Assembly (NCBI GenBank): GCA_046302715.1 | Contig: JBKCHQ010000199.1 | Span: forward strand, 1-38,245 | Source: CAMCXT01 sp046302715 | Lineage (GTDB): Bacteria > Bacteroidota > Bacteroidia > M30B66 | Direction of reading: 5' to 3' | DNA length: 38,245 nt | Shown: piece after piece, positions 14,875-23,144 of the stretch | Position numbering within the stretch: the first letter of the stretch is position 1 | Layout: the number at the start of each line of letters is the position of its first letter | Made by a program: the position numbers and the translations under genes | Notes under the pieces: model-generated | Databases searched by the model: none | What the model was told of the DNA's origin: nothing | Seen by the model: the letters and a program-made list of their open reading frames with translations, nothing else

Positions 14875-15888
14875 ATGAGCGTATTAGGAACAATATCGTT
14901 ACGAAATTTCAACACTTTTGGAATAGATCTTCAGGGGAATGTGGCCTCGTTTAATTCAGTAGATGAACTCGATGCAATTCGTCAGAAGAATGCCGAACCG
15001 CCTGCACTGGTGCTCGGTGGTGGTTCCAATATTTTATTTGTTAACCCGCCCAAAGGATGGATTTGGAAAAACGAGATATTAGGTATCCACAAAATAGACG
15101 AAAACAACGAGCATGTTTATGTAAATGTGGGTGCCGGTGAAGAATGGCATCCTTTTGTGCTGCAGTGTTTGAAAAACGACTGGGGAGGCCTCGAAAATCT
15201 GTCTTTAATTCCGGGCCGTGTAGGTGCCAGCCCTATGCAAAATATAGGTGCATATGGTGTTGAAATAAAGGACGTTTTTCATTCGCTACGGGCATACCGA
15301 ATCGAAGATGGGCGCATCGAAACATTTTCGAATGCCGATTGCCGATTCGGGTATCGTGAAAGTGTTTTTAAACAGGAATATAAAAACAGATACATCATTT
15401 TAGATGTTACCTATAAACTTACACGCCAAAAACACATCCTGCATTTAGATTACGGCGATATTCGTAAAGAACTGGAGCACAAGAACGTTCAAACACCGAA
15501 CATACATGCGGTAAGCGAAGCGGTATGTGCTATTCGTAAAAGCAAACTTCCCGACCCTGCGCTATTGGGTAATGCGGGAAGTTTTTTTAAAAACCCGGTT
15601 ATCTCAAAAGAAAAGGCAAACGCACTATTAGAGCAATTTCCGGGTATGCCTCAACACGCAACGGGAAATGAAACCGTAAAACTTGCTGCGGGATGGCTTA
15701 TCGAAAAAGCGGGATGGAAAGGGATGCGACGCGGTGATGCAGGTGTGCATGAGAAACAGGCATTGGTATTGGTTAATTATGGCACAGCTACAGGGAAAGA
15801 AATTTGGAATGTATCTGAAGAAATTGTCTTGGACATCCAATCAAAATTTGGAATCGTGCTTGAGCGGGAAGTCAACATCATCGAATAA
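14875..15888 (+). CDS. murB: UDP-N-acetylmuramate dehydrogenase
   Basis: MurB reduces UDP-GlcNAc-enolpyruvate to UDP-MurNAc with NADPH and FAD, in cytoplasmic peptidoglycan synthesis. It is 337 residues from the ATG at 14875; an in-frame GTG at 14866 would add three residues, but it overlaps the putative -7 box. The FAD-binding segment holds LVLGGGSNILF, NLSLIPGRVGASPMQNIGAYGVE follows, and FGYRESVFK contains the substrate-binding Tyr-Arg (Arg161). GNAGSFFKNP contains the catalytic Ser236, and the final LEREVNIIE contains the C-terminal catalytic Glu. The extra Tyr-loop marks a type I enzyme like E. coli MurB. The next gene begins 9 nt after the stop, so two glycosyltransferases share its transcript. 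Confidence 0.95.
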   Translation: MSVLGTISLRNFNTFGIDLQGNVASFNSVDELDAIRQKNAEPPALVLGGGSNILFVNPPKGWIWKNEILGIHKIDENNEHVYVNVGAGEEWHPFVLQCLKNDWGGLENLSLIPGRVGASPMQNIGAYGVEIKDVFHSLRAYRIEDGRIETFSNADCRFGYRESVFKQEYKNRYIILDVTYKLTRQKHILHLDYGDIRKELEHKNVQTPNIHAVSEAVCAIRKSKLPDPALLGNAGSFFKNPVISKEKANALLEQFPGMPQHATGNETVKLAAGWLIEKAGWKGMRRGDAGVHEKQALVLVNYGTATGKEIWNVSEEIVLDIQSKFGIVLEREVNIIE

Positions 15889-15897
15889 TTTTCGACC

Positions 15898-16980
15898 ATG
15901 AACGGTGTAAAAATTCTGTTTGTAGTGCCCTACCCTACCGGAAAAGCGCCCAGCCAACGTTTTAGGTTCGAACAATACTACAATTTACTTAATGCCAAAG
16001 GCTACCGTTTTGACTGCATGCCGTTTTTAACCGACGAAATCTGGGGAATTTTATATCAACCCGGGCGGTTTTTATTAAAAGCATCGGGCATTTTAAAAGG
16101 CATCTTTCGTCGCATTTTATTGCTATTCAAACTTCGAGAATATGACTTCTTGTTTATTCACCGCGAAGCATGTCCGGTAGGCCTTCCTTTTTTTGAATTT
16201 ACCGCCGCACGCATCCTTCGAAAAAAAATCATTTACGATTTTGACGATGCCATTTGGATTCCCAATTATTCTGAAGCCAACAGCTTTTTCTCCTTTCTAA
16301 AGGGATATGGAAATGTAAAACACATTTGTGGCTATTCGTGGAAGGTTTCATGCGGAAACCAATACCTCTGCAATTTTGCTGAAAATTATGCTCCACGTGT
16401 TGTGTATAATCCCACTACAATTGATACCGAAAACTATCACAACAGGGTTAAAGACCAACAGGGTGATGAATTTGTAATCGGCTGGACCGGCAGCCATTCA
16501 ACCATACGATACATCAGCGAAATTATACCCGTATTACAAGAACTTGAAACGACACATCGTTTTGTTTTCAAAGTTATTTCAGACATACAACCAGAATTCG
16601 AACTTAAATCGCTGGTTTTTAAAAAGTGGGAAAAGGATGCTGAAATCGACGACCTGCTCACGTTTAACGTGGGTATCATGCCCTTGGTGAATGATAAATG
16701 GGCAAACGGCAAATGCGGCTTCAAAGCCTTACAATATATGGCGCTGGGTATCCCGGCGCTAGTTTCGCCCGTAGGTGTAAACTCGCAGATTGTTGACCAT
16801 GGGGTTAACGGATTTATCTGCGCTACACCGTTGGAATGGAAATATCATTTGCTCGAATTAATGAACAACCGATCATTGCTCCGAAATATGGGCAATGAAA
16901 CGCGTAGGAAAATAGAAGAAAAATATTCGGTGCGTTCTAACGGAGCCAATTTCCTTTCACTCTTTGAGCTTAGGCAATGA
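15898..16980 (+). CDS. Glycosyltransferase (GT4-like)
   Basis: This 360-residue GT-B protein opens with KILFVVPYPTGKAPSQRFRFEQY, a start typical of group 1 transferases in Bacteroidota. FLFIHREACPVGLPFFEF and KKIIYDFDDAIWI come next. The C-terminal half has FVIGWTGSHSTIRYI at the domain start, GIMPLVNDKWANGKCGFKALQYMALGIPALVSPVGVN as the nucleotide-sugar site (with a Lys and Gly-Phe-Lys where GT4 enzymes have their EX7E), and a C-terminal helix. It lies 9 nt after murB and overlaps the next glycosyltransferase by 4 nt (ATGA), so the three genes are coupled. The acceptor sugar is not deducible. Confidence 0.87.
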   Translation: MNGVKILFVVPYPTGKAPSQRFRFEQYYNLLNAKGYRFDCMPFLTDEIWGILYQPGRFLLKASGILKGIFRRILLLFKLREYDFLFIHREACPVGLPFFEFTAARILRKKIIYDFDDAIWIPNYSEANSFFSFLKGYGNVKHICGYSWKVSCGNQYLCNFAENYAPRVVYNPTTIDTENYHNRVKDQQGDEFVIGWTGSHSTIRYISEIIPVLQELETTHRFVFKVISDIQPEFELKSLVFKKWEKDAEIDDLLTFNVGIMPLVNDKWANGKCGFKALQYMALGIPALVSPVGVNSQIVDHGVNGFICATPLEWKYHLLELMNNRSLLRNMGNETRRKIEEKYSVRSNGANFLSLFELRQ

Positions 16981-18284
16981 AGAAAGTGCTCATCCTCACC
17001 TATTTTTATCCGCCGTGCAATTTAACTGCTGGGCAACGCAGTTTAGGCTGGGCGCAGTACCTGAAAAATTTTGGATATGAGCCAGTAATTGTAACGCGAA
17101 ACTGGGAACAGTTTATAAATAGCCCCGAAGATATGCATCACGCATCGGGTAAAGAGCTTATTACGGAGCATAACGATGCTTATACTGCTTACTATTTGCC
17201 TTTTAAAGGAAATTTACGCGATCGCATTTACTCTCGTTATGGAAAATCAAAGTTTGTAATTGTTCGCAAGGTGCTTTCATTGATAGAATTAATTGGCCAT
17301 CACTTCAGCTCATCGTTCATTCCTTTTGCCAATTTGTATCGTTTTGCAGACGAATATCTTTCGAAGAATAAAGATGTTGCCGCAATTATAGTATCTGGAA
17401 ATCCTTTCGAATTATTTCGATTTGGATACTTGTTAAAACGAAAACACCATTTACCTTGGATTGCCGATTACCGTGATGATTGGAATACCTCAACCGTAAA
17501 CGATTCGCGTGGCCCAATGGATGCCTTTTTACGTATGCTCGAAAGGAGAAGCGAAAAAAAATACATTGCAACAGCAGCCTGCATCACCACTATTTCTAAA
17601 CATTATGCCGATAAAATTTCAGCTTTTACCGGTGTACATGGCCATGTGCTCGAAAATGGGTTTTTCCCAAACGATTACATCACCTATGAAAATCTCGAAC
17701 CATTTGATGAGTTTACCGTGCTGTACAACGGAATGCTTTATCCTTCTCAACAAATTGAAATCTTTTTAGATGCGTTTAAGCTTTTGGTTGACAAGCATCC
17801 CGAACATCGCAACCGCATTAAACTTCGCTTTCCGGGTATACTTTTTTTGAAGGATGTGGCGGCTCGGGTAACTTTACTTATGCAGGGATATGAAGATGTG
17901 GTGTGGATGAGTCCACGCATTGCACGTTCAGAGGTACTCAGCATGCAGGCAAAATCGCATTTATTACTTATGGTATCGCATCGCGATTCCAAGGGTATTC
18001 CTTCAAGTAAGATTTATGAATACCTCGGTTTAGGTCGGCCTGTGTTGATTTGTCCGGGGGATGGCGATGTGCTCGACGAAACTTTTGGAGCCTATGATTT
18101 AGGCTTTATTGCCAATACGGTATCAGAAACACTCGAAATTTTAGAGCAGCATTTTACCGCGTTTCTGGAAGATAGAAACGTGATAGAACATCCAAATCGT
18201 AGCTATGCCTTGAAATTTACCCGCGAAGAGCAATCCAAAGTACTAGCAAAAATTTTGGACGAAATAAGTCATCCCCAAAAGTAA
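16977..18284 (+). CDS. Glycosyltransferase family 4-like protein
   Basis: This 435-residue GT-B protein begins with VLILTYFYPPCNLTAGQRSLGWAQYLKNFGYEPVIVT, the start seen in Bacteroidota group 1 glycosyltransferases. IIVSGNPFELFRFGYLLKRKHHLPWIADYRDDW follows, with the aspartates of a DYRDDW acceptor site. The C-terminal half contains TVLYNGMLYPSQQIEIFLDAFKLL and LLLMVSHRDSKGIPSSKIYEYLGLGRPVLICPGDGD; here GIPSSKIYEYLG is the nucleotide-sugar-binding EX7E-like block. The ATG overlaps the stop of the previous glycosyltransferase (ATGA), so it is the last gene of murB-GT-GT. It is convergent with slyD, whose stop is 10 nt away. Confidence 0.87.
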   Translation: MKKVLILTYFYPPCNLTAGQRSLGWAQYLKNFGYEPVIVTRNWEQFINSPEDMHHASGKELITEHNDAYTAYYLPFKGNLRDRIYSRYGKSKFVIVRKVLSLIELIGHHFSSSFIPFANLYRFADEYLSKNKDVAAIIVSGNPFELFRFGYLLKRKHHLPWIADYRDDWNTSTVNDSRGPMDAFLRMLERRSEKKYIATAACITTISKHYADKISAFTGVHGHVLENGFFPNDYITYENLEPFDEFTVLYNGMLYPSQQIEIFLDAFKLLVDKHPEHRNRIKLRFPGILFLKDVAARVTLLMQGYEDVVWMSPRIARSEVLSMQAKSHLLLMVSHRDSKGIPSSKIYEYLGLGRPVLICPGDGDVLDETFGAYDLGFIANTVSETLEILEQHFTAFLEDRNVIEHPNRSYALKFTREEQSKVLAKILDEISHPQK

Positions 18285-18294
18285 AAACCGCTAT

Positions 18295-18813
18295 TTAGTG
18301 CTCATGGCCGCCCGGACCATGAACGTGACCGTGTGCAATTTCATCGGCCGTAGCTTCACGAACTTCAATAACCGAACCCTGAAAACGAAGATCTTTATCA
18401 GCCAGTGGATGATTAAAATCCATCGTTACAAACTCAGCTCCTACCTCTAGCACCAAACCCTGCATGTGGTTGCCCTGATCATCTACCATAGGTAAAAAAT
18501 TACCCGGAGCAACCATCTCACTGTCGAGTTCCTCTCCCGGGGCTACAAATGCCTGGAGCGGAATACGCACCACATTCTCCTTATTGGAAAAACCATAGCC
18601 GTTGGCCGCTGTAATTTTAAAATCAAACGATGAACCAACGGACAGGCCTTTAAGATTGCCTTCAAATTCTTCGAGCAAACCGCCCGATCCATAAAGAAAT
18701 GTAAAAGGATTGCCCTCAGAAGTTTCCTCAACGGTTTCTTCGGTTTCGAAATTATTGGTGCTTACAGTTAAGTGGTATGAAACCGATACCACGGAGTTTT
18801 TATCAACGATCAT
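18295..18813 (-). CDS. slyD: FKBP-type peptidyl-prolyl isomerase, SlyD-like
   Basis: This 172-residue cytoplasmic isomerase and chaperone has two FKBP half-strands flanking an insert-in-flap domain. FTFLYGSGGLLEEFEGNLKGLSVG and FDFKITAANGYGFSNKENV open it, and VLEVGAEFVTMDFNHPLADKDLRFQGSVIEV closes it, with DFNHPLAGK-type chemistry reading DFNHPLADKDL. The His-rich end (HGHVHGPGGHEH) is a short version of the metal-binding tail of E. coli SlyD, which delivers nickel to hydrogenase; a nickel role here is only possible. A TAnnTTTG box lies at 18832-18839, 18 nt before the ATG at 18813. It is convergent with the glycosyltransferase operon and divergent from the aminotransferase gene. Confidence 0.88.
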   Translation of the reverse strand: MIVDKNSVVSVSYHLTVSTNNFETEETVEETSEGNPFTFLYGSGGLLEEFEGNLKGLSVGSSFDFKITAANGYGFSNKENVVRIPLQAFVAPGEELDSEMVAPGNFLPMVDDQGNHMQGLVLEVGAEFVTMDFNHPLADKDLRFQGSVIEVREATADEIAHGHVHGPGGHEH

Positions 18814-18831
18814 TTTATAGATTTAAGTTAC

Positions 18832-18839
18832 CAAATTTA
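18832..18839 (-). promoter_or_regulatory. Putative -7 box for slyD
   Basis: On the minus strand TAAATTTG matches TAnnTTTG exactly, 18 nt from the ATG. No clear -33 element is seen. Confidence 0.35.
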
Positions 18840-18904
18840 CGGCTTTATGCTTATAAATAACTTTCATCCCTTAATTTTACGGAGTTCAAAATAATCAGGA
18901 AAGT

Positions 18905-20062
18905 ATGCCCCATTACCCTTCGATGGTAAATTCCAAGCTTCCGGCGGTAAAAACCTCCATATTCTCGGTAATGTCGAGGCTTGCCAACGAGTGTAACGCA
19001 ATCAACTTATCGCAAGGCTTTCCGGGATTTGATTGTTCGCCCGAACTTATATCGCTGGTCGAAAAATACATGCGCAAAGGGCTAAATCAATATGCGCCCA
19101 TGCCGGGTGTTTATGAACTTAGGGAAGCAATTGCCGAAAAAACAGCCGCACTTTACGGTGTTTCGTACGATCCCGAAAATGAAATCACCGTTACATCGGG
19201 TGCTACACAAGGATTATTTACCGCCATATCCGCACTGGTTAAGGACGGTGACGAAGTTATTATTATCGAACCCGCTTACGATTCATATGCCCCTGCGGTG
19301 GAACTGGCAGGTGGAACGCCGGTTTATTTTCAGCTTAATGCCCTTGACTACAGTATAAATTGGGAAGCATTCAGAAAGCTCATCAGTCTGCGAACCCGGC
19401 TCATTATAATTAACACTCCGCACAATCCCAGCGGCAGCGTTTGGAATGCAGCCGATATGCAGCAACTCGAAAAACTGGTGCATAAAACCAATATCGTTGT
19501 CCTTAGCGATGAGGTGTATGAACATATCATTTTTGATGAACAAGCGCACCAGAGTGTTTTGCGCTTTCCCAAGCTGGCAGAGCGCTCCATAATAATTTCG
19601 TCATTTGGCAAAACCTTTCACACCACGGGTTGGAAAATGGGATATTGCCTTGGGCCCGAAAACCTGATGCAGGAATTTAGAAAGGTGCATCAGTTTCTGG
19701 TGTTTTCGAGCAATACGCCCATCCAATATGCCCTTGCCGAATACTTAAAATCCAGTGAACATTACGAAGGCTTACCGGCATTTTACCAGGCTAAAAGAGA
19801 CTTTTTTGTAGATGTATTCCGCCAAACAAAGTTTACGTTAAAACCAACCGCAGGCACCTATTTCCAGCTTCTCGACTACAGCAACATTTCGGATGAAACC
19901 GATACCGAATTTGCTGTGCGTCTTACCCGCGAAATCGGTGTTGCCAGTATTCCCATTTCTGTCTTCTACCATAAAAAAACCAAGAGTTCGCACCTTAGAT
20001 TTTGTTTTGCCAAAAACAACGAGGAGCTCGAAAAAGCAGGCGAACTCCTCATGAAACTATGA
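18905..20062 (+). CDS. ybdL: Methionine (glutamine-dependent) aminotransferase, YbdL/MtnE-like
   Basis: This 385-residue class I/II PLP aminotransferase matches E. coli YbdL closely from memory. AINLSQGFPGFD is in the N-terminal arm, LNQYAPMPGVYELREAIAEK follows, then TSGATQGL, IEPAYDSYAP, INTPHNPSGSVW, LSDEVYEHI, and SFGKTFHTTGWKMGY with the PLP lysine; the C-terminus carries LRFCFAKN. Such enzymes reamidate or reaminate 4-methylthio-2-oxobutanoate to methionine, using glutamine as donor and leaving 2-oxoglutaramate. The stop overlaps the start of the omega-amidase (ATGA), which removes that product. The two form a two-gene operon serving methionine salvage or glutamine use. Confidence 0.92.
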   Translation: MPHYPSMVNSKLPAVKTSIFSVMSRLANECNAINLSQGFPGFDCSPELISLVEKYMRKGLNQYAPMPGVYELREAIAEKTAALYGVSYDPENEITVTSGATQGLFTAISALVKDGDEVIIIEPAYDSYAPAVELAGGTPVYFQLNALDYSINWEAFRKLISLRTRLIIINTPHNPSGSVWNAADMQQLEKLVHKTNIVVLSDEVYEHIIFDEQAHQSVLRFPKLAERSIIISSFGKTFHTTGWKMGYCLGPENLMQEFRKVHQFLVFSSNTPIQYALAEYLKSSEHYEGLPAFYQAKRDFFVDVFRQTKFTLKPTAGTYFQLLDYSNISDETDTEFAVRLTREIGVASIPISVFYHKKTKSSHLRFCFAKNNEELEKAGELLMKL

Positions 20063-20856
20063 ACAATCAACTTAATATAAGCATTGTACAAAGCAAAATA
20101 ATTTGGGAAAGTCCCGACGAAAACCGCAATTGGTTTGCATCGCGGATGGATCAGATTACCGGAAACACCGATATAATTGTGCTCCCCGAAATGTTTACCA
20201 CGGGCTTTACCATGAATGCCGCACGCTGGGCCGAAAACACATCGGGTGCAACATTGGAATGGATGCATGCCAAGGCCGATAAGTTTCAGGCGGCCGTTGT
20301 GGGATCTATTATTGTAAAAGAAGGCAGTACATTTCACAACCGACTAATTTGGATGCTGCCCAACGGCACTTTTTATTTCTACGATAAACGGCATCTGTTT
20401 AGAATGGCCGGAGAGGATAAGCATTATGCCGCAGGCAAAAGCCGATTGATACTTGAATATAAAGGTTGGCGTATTTGTCCGCTCATTTGTTACGACCTCC
20501 GATTCCCGGTATGGTCGCGAAACCGTTACCAGAACAACGATTTCGAATACGATTTACTGCTTTACATTGCCAATTGGCCCGAAAAACGAGCCCACGCCTG
20601 GAAGTCGCTGCTGGTGGCTCGTGCCATCGAAAATCAAAGCTATGTAATTGGCGTAAACCGTATTGGTAGCGATGCAAACGGCATCAACTATTCGGGCGAC
20701 TCCGCCGTACTCGATTATGTTGGTGAAAAAATTTCACGCACCGAGCGTTATGGCGATCGGGTGGAACTCATCACATTGAACTACACCGCGCTGAAAGACT
20801 TCAGAACACAGTTTCCGGTAGGGCTGGACAGCGATAACTTCAATATTTCCATTTAA
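20059..20856 (+). CDS. yafV: Carbon-nitrogen hydrolase, omega-amidase (YafV/MtnU-like)
   Basis: This 265-residue nitrilase-superfamily protein has the triad in place. Glu is in VLPEMFTTGFTMN, Lys in YDKRHLFRMAGEDKHYAAG, and Cys in CPLICYDLRFPVWSRN. The RFPVWSRN end and the QVYDKRHLF-type block are those of omega-amidases, which hydrolyse 2-oxoglutaramate (and 2-oxosuccinamate) to 2-oxoglutarate and ammonia. I use the ATG at 20059, overlapping the upstream stop by 4 nt; a longer in-frame start at 20002 would lie inside the aminotransferase gene. The fused-looking gene order with the methionine aminotransferase is known from bacterial methionine salvage and supports the assignment. Confidence 0.9.
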   Translation: MNNQLNISIVQSKIIWESPDENRNWFASRMDQITGNTDIIVLPEMFTTGFTMNAARWAENTSGATLEWMHAKADKFQAAVVGSIIVKEGSTFHNRLIWMLPNGTFYFYDKRHLFRMAGEDKHYAAGKSRLILEYKGWRICPLICYDLRFPVWSRNRYQNNDFEYDLLLYIANWPEKRAHAWKSLLVARAIENQSYVIGVNRIGSDANGINYSGDSAVLDYVGEKISRTERYGDRVELITLNYTALKDFRTQFPVGLDSDNFNISI

Positions 20857-20894
20857 AAGCACGTCTTACAAGAAATTATATTTCATCCAACACC

Positions 20895-23144
20895 TTGCCA
20901 ATAGACAACTTGACTAAACAACACTGGGCTTATCATAAAAATTGGCGCTGGGCGGCATTGGCTTTTTCAATGGCGGTGCTTGTTATGCTGTATGGTCCGG
21001 TTCTGATAGCTCCCGATCATTTTTTGTTTGGATCCGAGGGCGACGCTGTAAAAAACTATTTTACGTTTACCTGGCATGTTAAATACGATACAAATTGGCT
21101 GCATTTTGGCGGTTCAAACTATCCGTATGGCGAACATGTTTGTTTTACAGACGGCCATCCCATCGTTTCGCTCTTATTGGGTTGGATTCCCTGGGTGCAG
21201 CAGTATCCGGTAGGCACGCTAAATTTGATTTTACTTTTATCACAAATAGTCGGTCTTTATGTGATTTACGAGTTATTGCTAAAACTTAAATGCATGCCCT
21301 TTGTGGCTGCATTAGGCGCTTGCTCCATGGTGTGGCTGCAACCGAATTTGTTTCGGGTGTTGGGGCATTTTGCCTTGAGCCATGTATGGGTGATTCCACT
21401 GGCACTTTTGCTCATTATTCGGGTTTGGGAACACGCCAATATCCGAAATACCCTGCTGCTTTTTTCCTATCTATTCATCATTTTCTTTTTACATCCGTAT
21501 TATGGAATGATGATTTCGCTTCTGCCCTTTTGTATGGGTTTTATAGGATTGCTTTGGAACGGAATTCAAAAAAGGTGGGACAAAAAACATCTTTATTATT
21601 TGTTGGTAGGAGTTATAGCTCCACTGTGCTATTTGCTTTTTATTAAACTCACCGATACCCACCTTAACCGCCCCGATAAATCGGTGGGCTTTTTGATTTT
21701 CACCTCAGGGATTGAAAATATTTTCGTTTCGGCACTGCCCCCTTTTCGGCATTTTATGTGTCAAATTATCAAGGTAAAAGGGCAACAATGGGAAGGCGCC
21801 GCCTATGTGGGCTTGGCTACTATGTTTATTTGTTTGTGCTATATAATAGCTAGCATAGTAAAATGGAAGCAACTAAACCTTAGCAATTCGTCCATTTGGA
21901 ACGTGCTTTTTCCGGCTTCTATTATCATTTTGGCATTTTCGTTTGGGTTTCCTTTTTATCTCAATTTAGAGTGGCTGCTCGAAAAGCTGCCTTTTGTGGA
22001 ACAGTTTAGAGCACCCGGCCGCTTTGCCTGGATTTTTTACTTTACACTGGTGCCCTTCGCCTTTGTGCAGCTCAGTAGATTTACCGAATTCCTGAATACG
22101 CGTTATACCTCATTTTGGCCATTTTCTTTATCCATTATTTGCTTTGGTTTGTTTGTTGCCGAAGGTTGGATTCCTCAAACGGGAACCGCAGAAAAAGCGC
22201 AAAAAAATGTCAACTTCTTAACCCGAAGCGATCCCTTCAACATTTTACCCATCCTTAAAACCAATGATTTTAAAGCAACTGCAGCATGGGTAACGTATCC
22301 GTTCTTCCATTTTGGCACTGATTATTTCTACGTTAACTGTTCCAACAATGCGCGAAATATGGCGTATAGTGCAGCTATGTTGAGCGGCAAGCCTTTGGTG
22401 TGCTCTTCCAATCCTAGAGTTTCATTCAACGAAACATTCGATATATTATCACTCTTCGCGCCCGATTATGTTAAGCGAAACGTATTAAACGACTTTCCAA
22501 AAAACACGCGTCTTTACGTATTAAAAACCGATCCATGGCCTGAGTATCAGCACAACTGGTATTTAAGGGCGCATCCTCAAATTATAGATATAGAAAAAGA
22601 AAAAGCAGCCTTTAATGCACTACTAAAGGTACAGAATAACAACTCCGACCATGCTATCCTAGAAGCACTAAACCGCAGCCAGAAAGACACCTTCAACGTT
22701 ATTCGTACGATGCGTTACACCCCTGCAAAAAGAAAGGCGCGCGCATTTGATATTATCGAGCTTATAGCCATCAAACCCAACACGCTGCAGGTTGGATCGC
22801 TTTACGAAGCTTCGGTATTTGTACATGCAGAGCAGTTGCACCTTCTTAAAACGGCCTTATGTTTCGAAAAAGTGGGCAAATTTACCGAGGAATTGGGGGG
22901 CGTAAATTCCTTTGAAAGTTTCCACATTTATGGCGACAGCGCGCTGGTAACCCTGCATTTTACCCCCGAAGATACTACCTCCGAATACCGACTGAGTTTA
23001 ATTCCTTCAAAAGAAAACAAACAGAATTACACCTACGGCGATATACAAATACGCAAAAAAAATGAACTTATTATTGAGCGAGACAGTACGCTAAATCCAT
23101 CGCCTGTGATGCGTATAAATCATTTTTTTATTCCGCGTCCTTAA
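20895..23144 (+). CDS. Large multi-pass membrane protein, GT-C glycosyltransferase-like
   Basis: The 749-residue protein has roughly ten membrane helices (about 18-425) and a soluble C-terminal domain of about 300 residues. GSEGDAVKNYFTFTWHV (an acidic first loop) and WLHFGGSNYPYGEHV followed by FRAPGRFAWIFY resemble GT-C and YfhO-like membrane proteins. An acidic loop after the first helix is the usual place of their catalytic Asp. The function is therefore probably transfer of a lipid-linked sugar, or it is an inactive relative. The start is not ATG: the first ATG (20970) falls inside the first helix, so TTG at 20895 or 20910 is preferred. It lies 38 nt after yafV and overlaps the opposing kinase gene by 17 nt. 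Confidence 0.7.
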   Translation: MPIDNLTKQHWAYHKNWRWAALAFSMAVLVMLYGPVLIAPDHFLFGSEGDAVKNYFTFTWHVKYDTNWLHFGGSNYPYGEHVCFTDGHPIVSLLLGWIPWVQQYPVGTLNLILLLSQIVGLYVIYELLLKLKCMPFVAALGACSMVWLQPNLFRVLGHFALSHVWVIPLALLLIIRVWEHANIRNTLLLFSYLFIIFFLHPYYGMMISLLPFCMGFIGLLWNGIQKRWDKKHLYYLLVGVIAPLCYLLFIKLTDTHLNRPDKSVGFLIFTSGIENIFVSALPPFRHFMCQIIKVKGQQWEGAAYVGLATMFICLCYIIASIVKWKQLNLSNSSIWNVLFPASIIILAFSFGFPFYLNLEWLLEKLPFVEQFRAPGRFAWIFYFTLVPFAFVQLSRFTEFLNTRYTSFWPFSLSIICFGLFVAEGWIPQTGTAEKAQKNVNFLTRSDPFNILPILKTNDFKATAAWVTYPFFHFGTDYFYVNCSNNARNMAYSAAMLSGKPLVCSSNPRVSFNETFDILSLFAPDYVKRNVLNDFPKNTRLYVLKTDPWPEYQHNWYLRAHPQIIDIEKEKAAFNALLKVQNNNSDHAILEALNRSQKDTFNVIRTMRYTPAKRKARAFDIIELIAIKPNTLQVGSLYEASVFVHAEQLHLLKTALCFEKVGKFTEELGGVNSFESFHIYGDSALVTLHFTPEDTTSEYRLSLIPSKENKQNYTYGDIQIRKKNELIIERDSTLNPSPVMRINHFFIPRP

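Noticed and set aside
13073..18284. One continuous polysaccharide-synthesis island
   Set aside because: Three glycosyltransferases are present, but on both strands and mixed with murB and DUF4199; there is no polymerase, flippase or export gene, so I do not call a locus.
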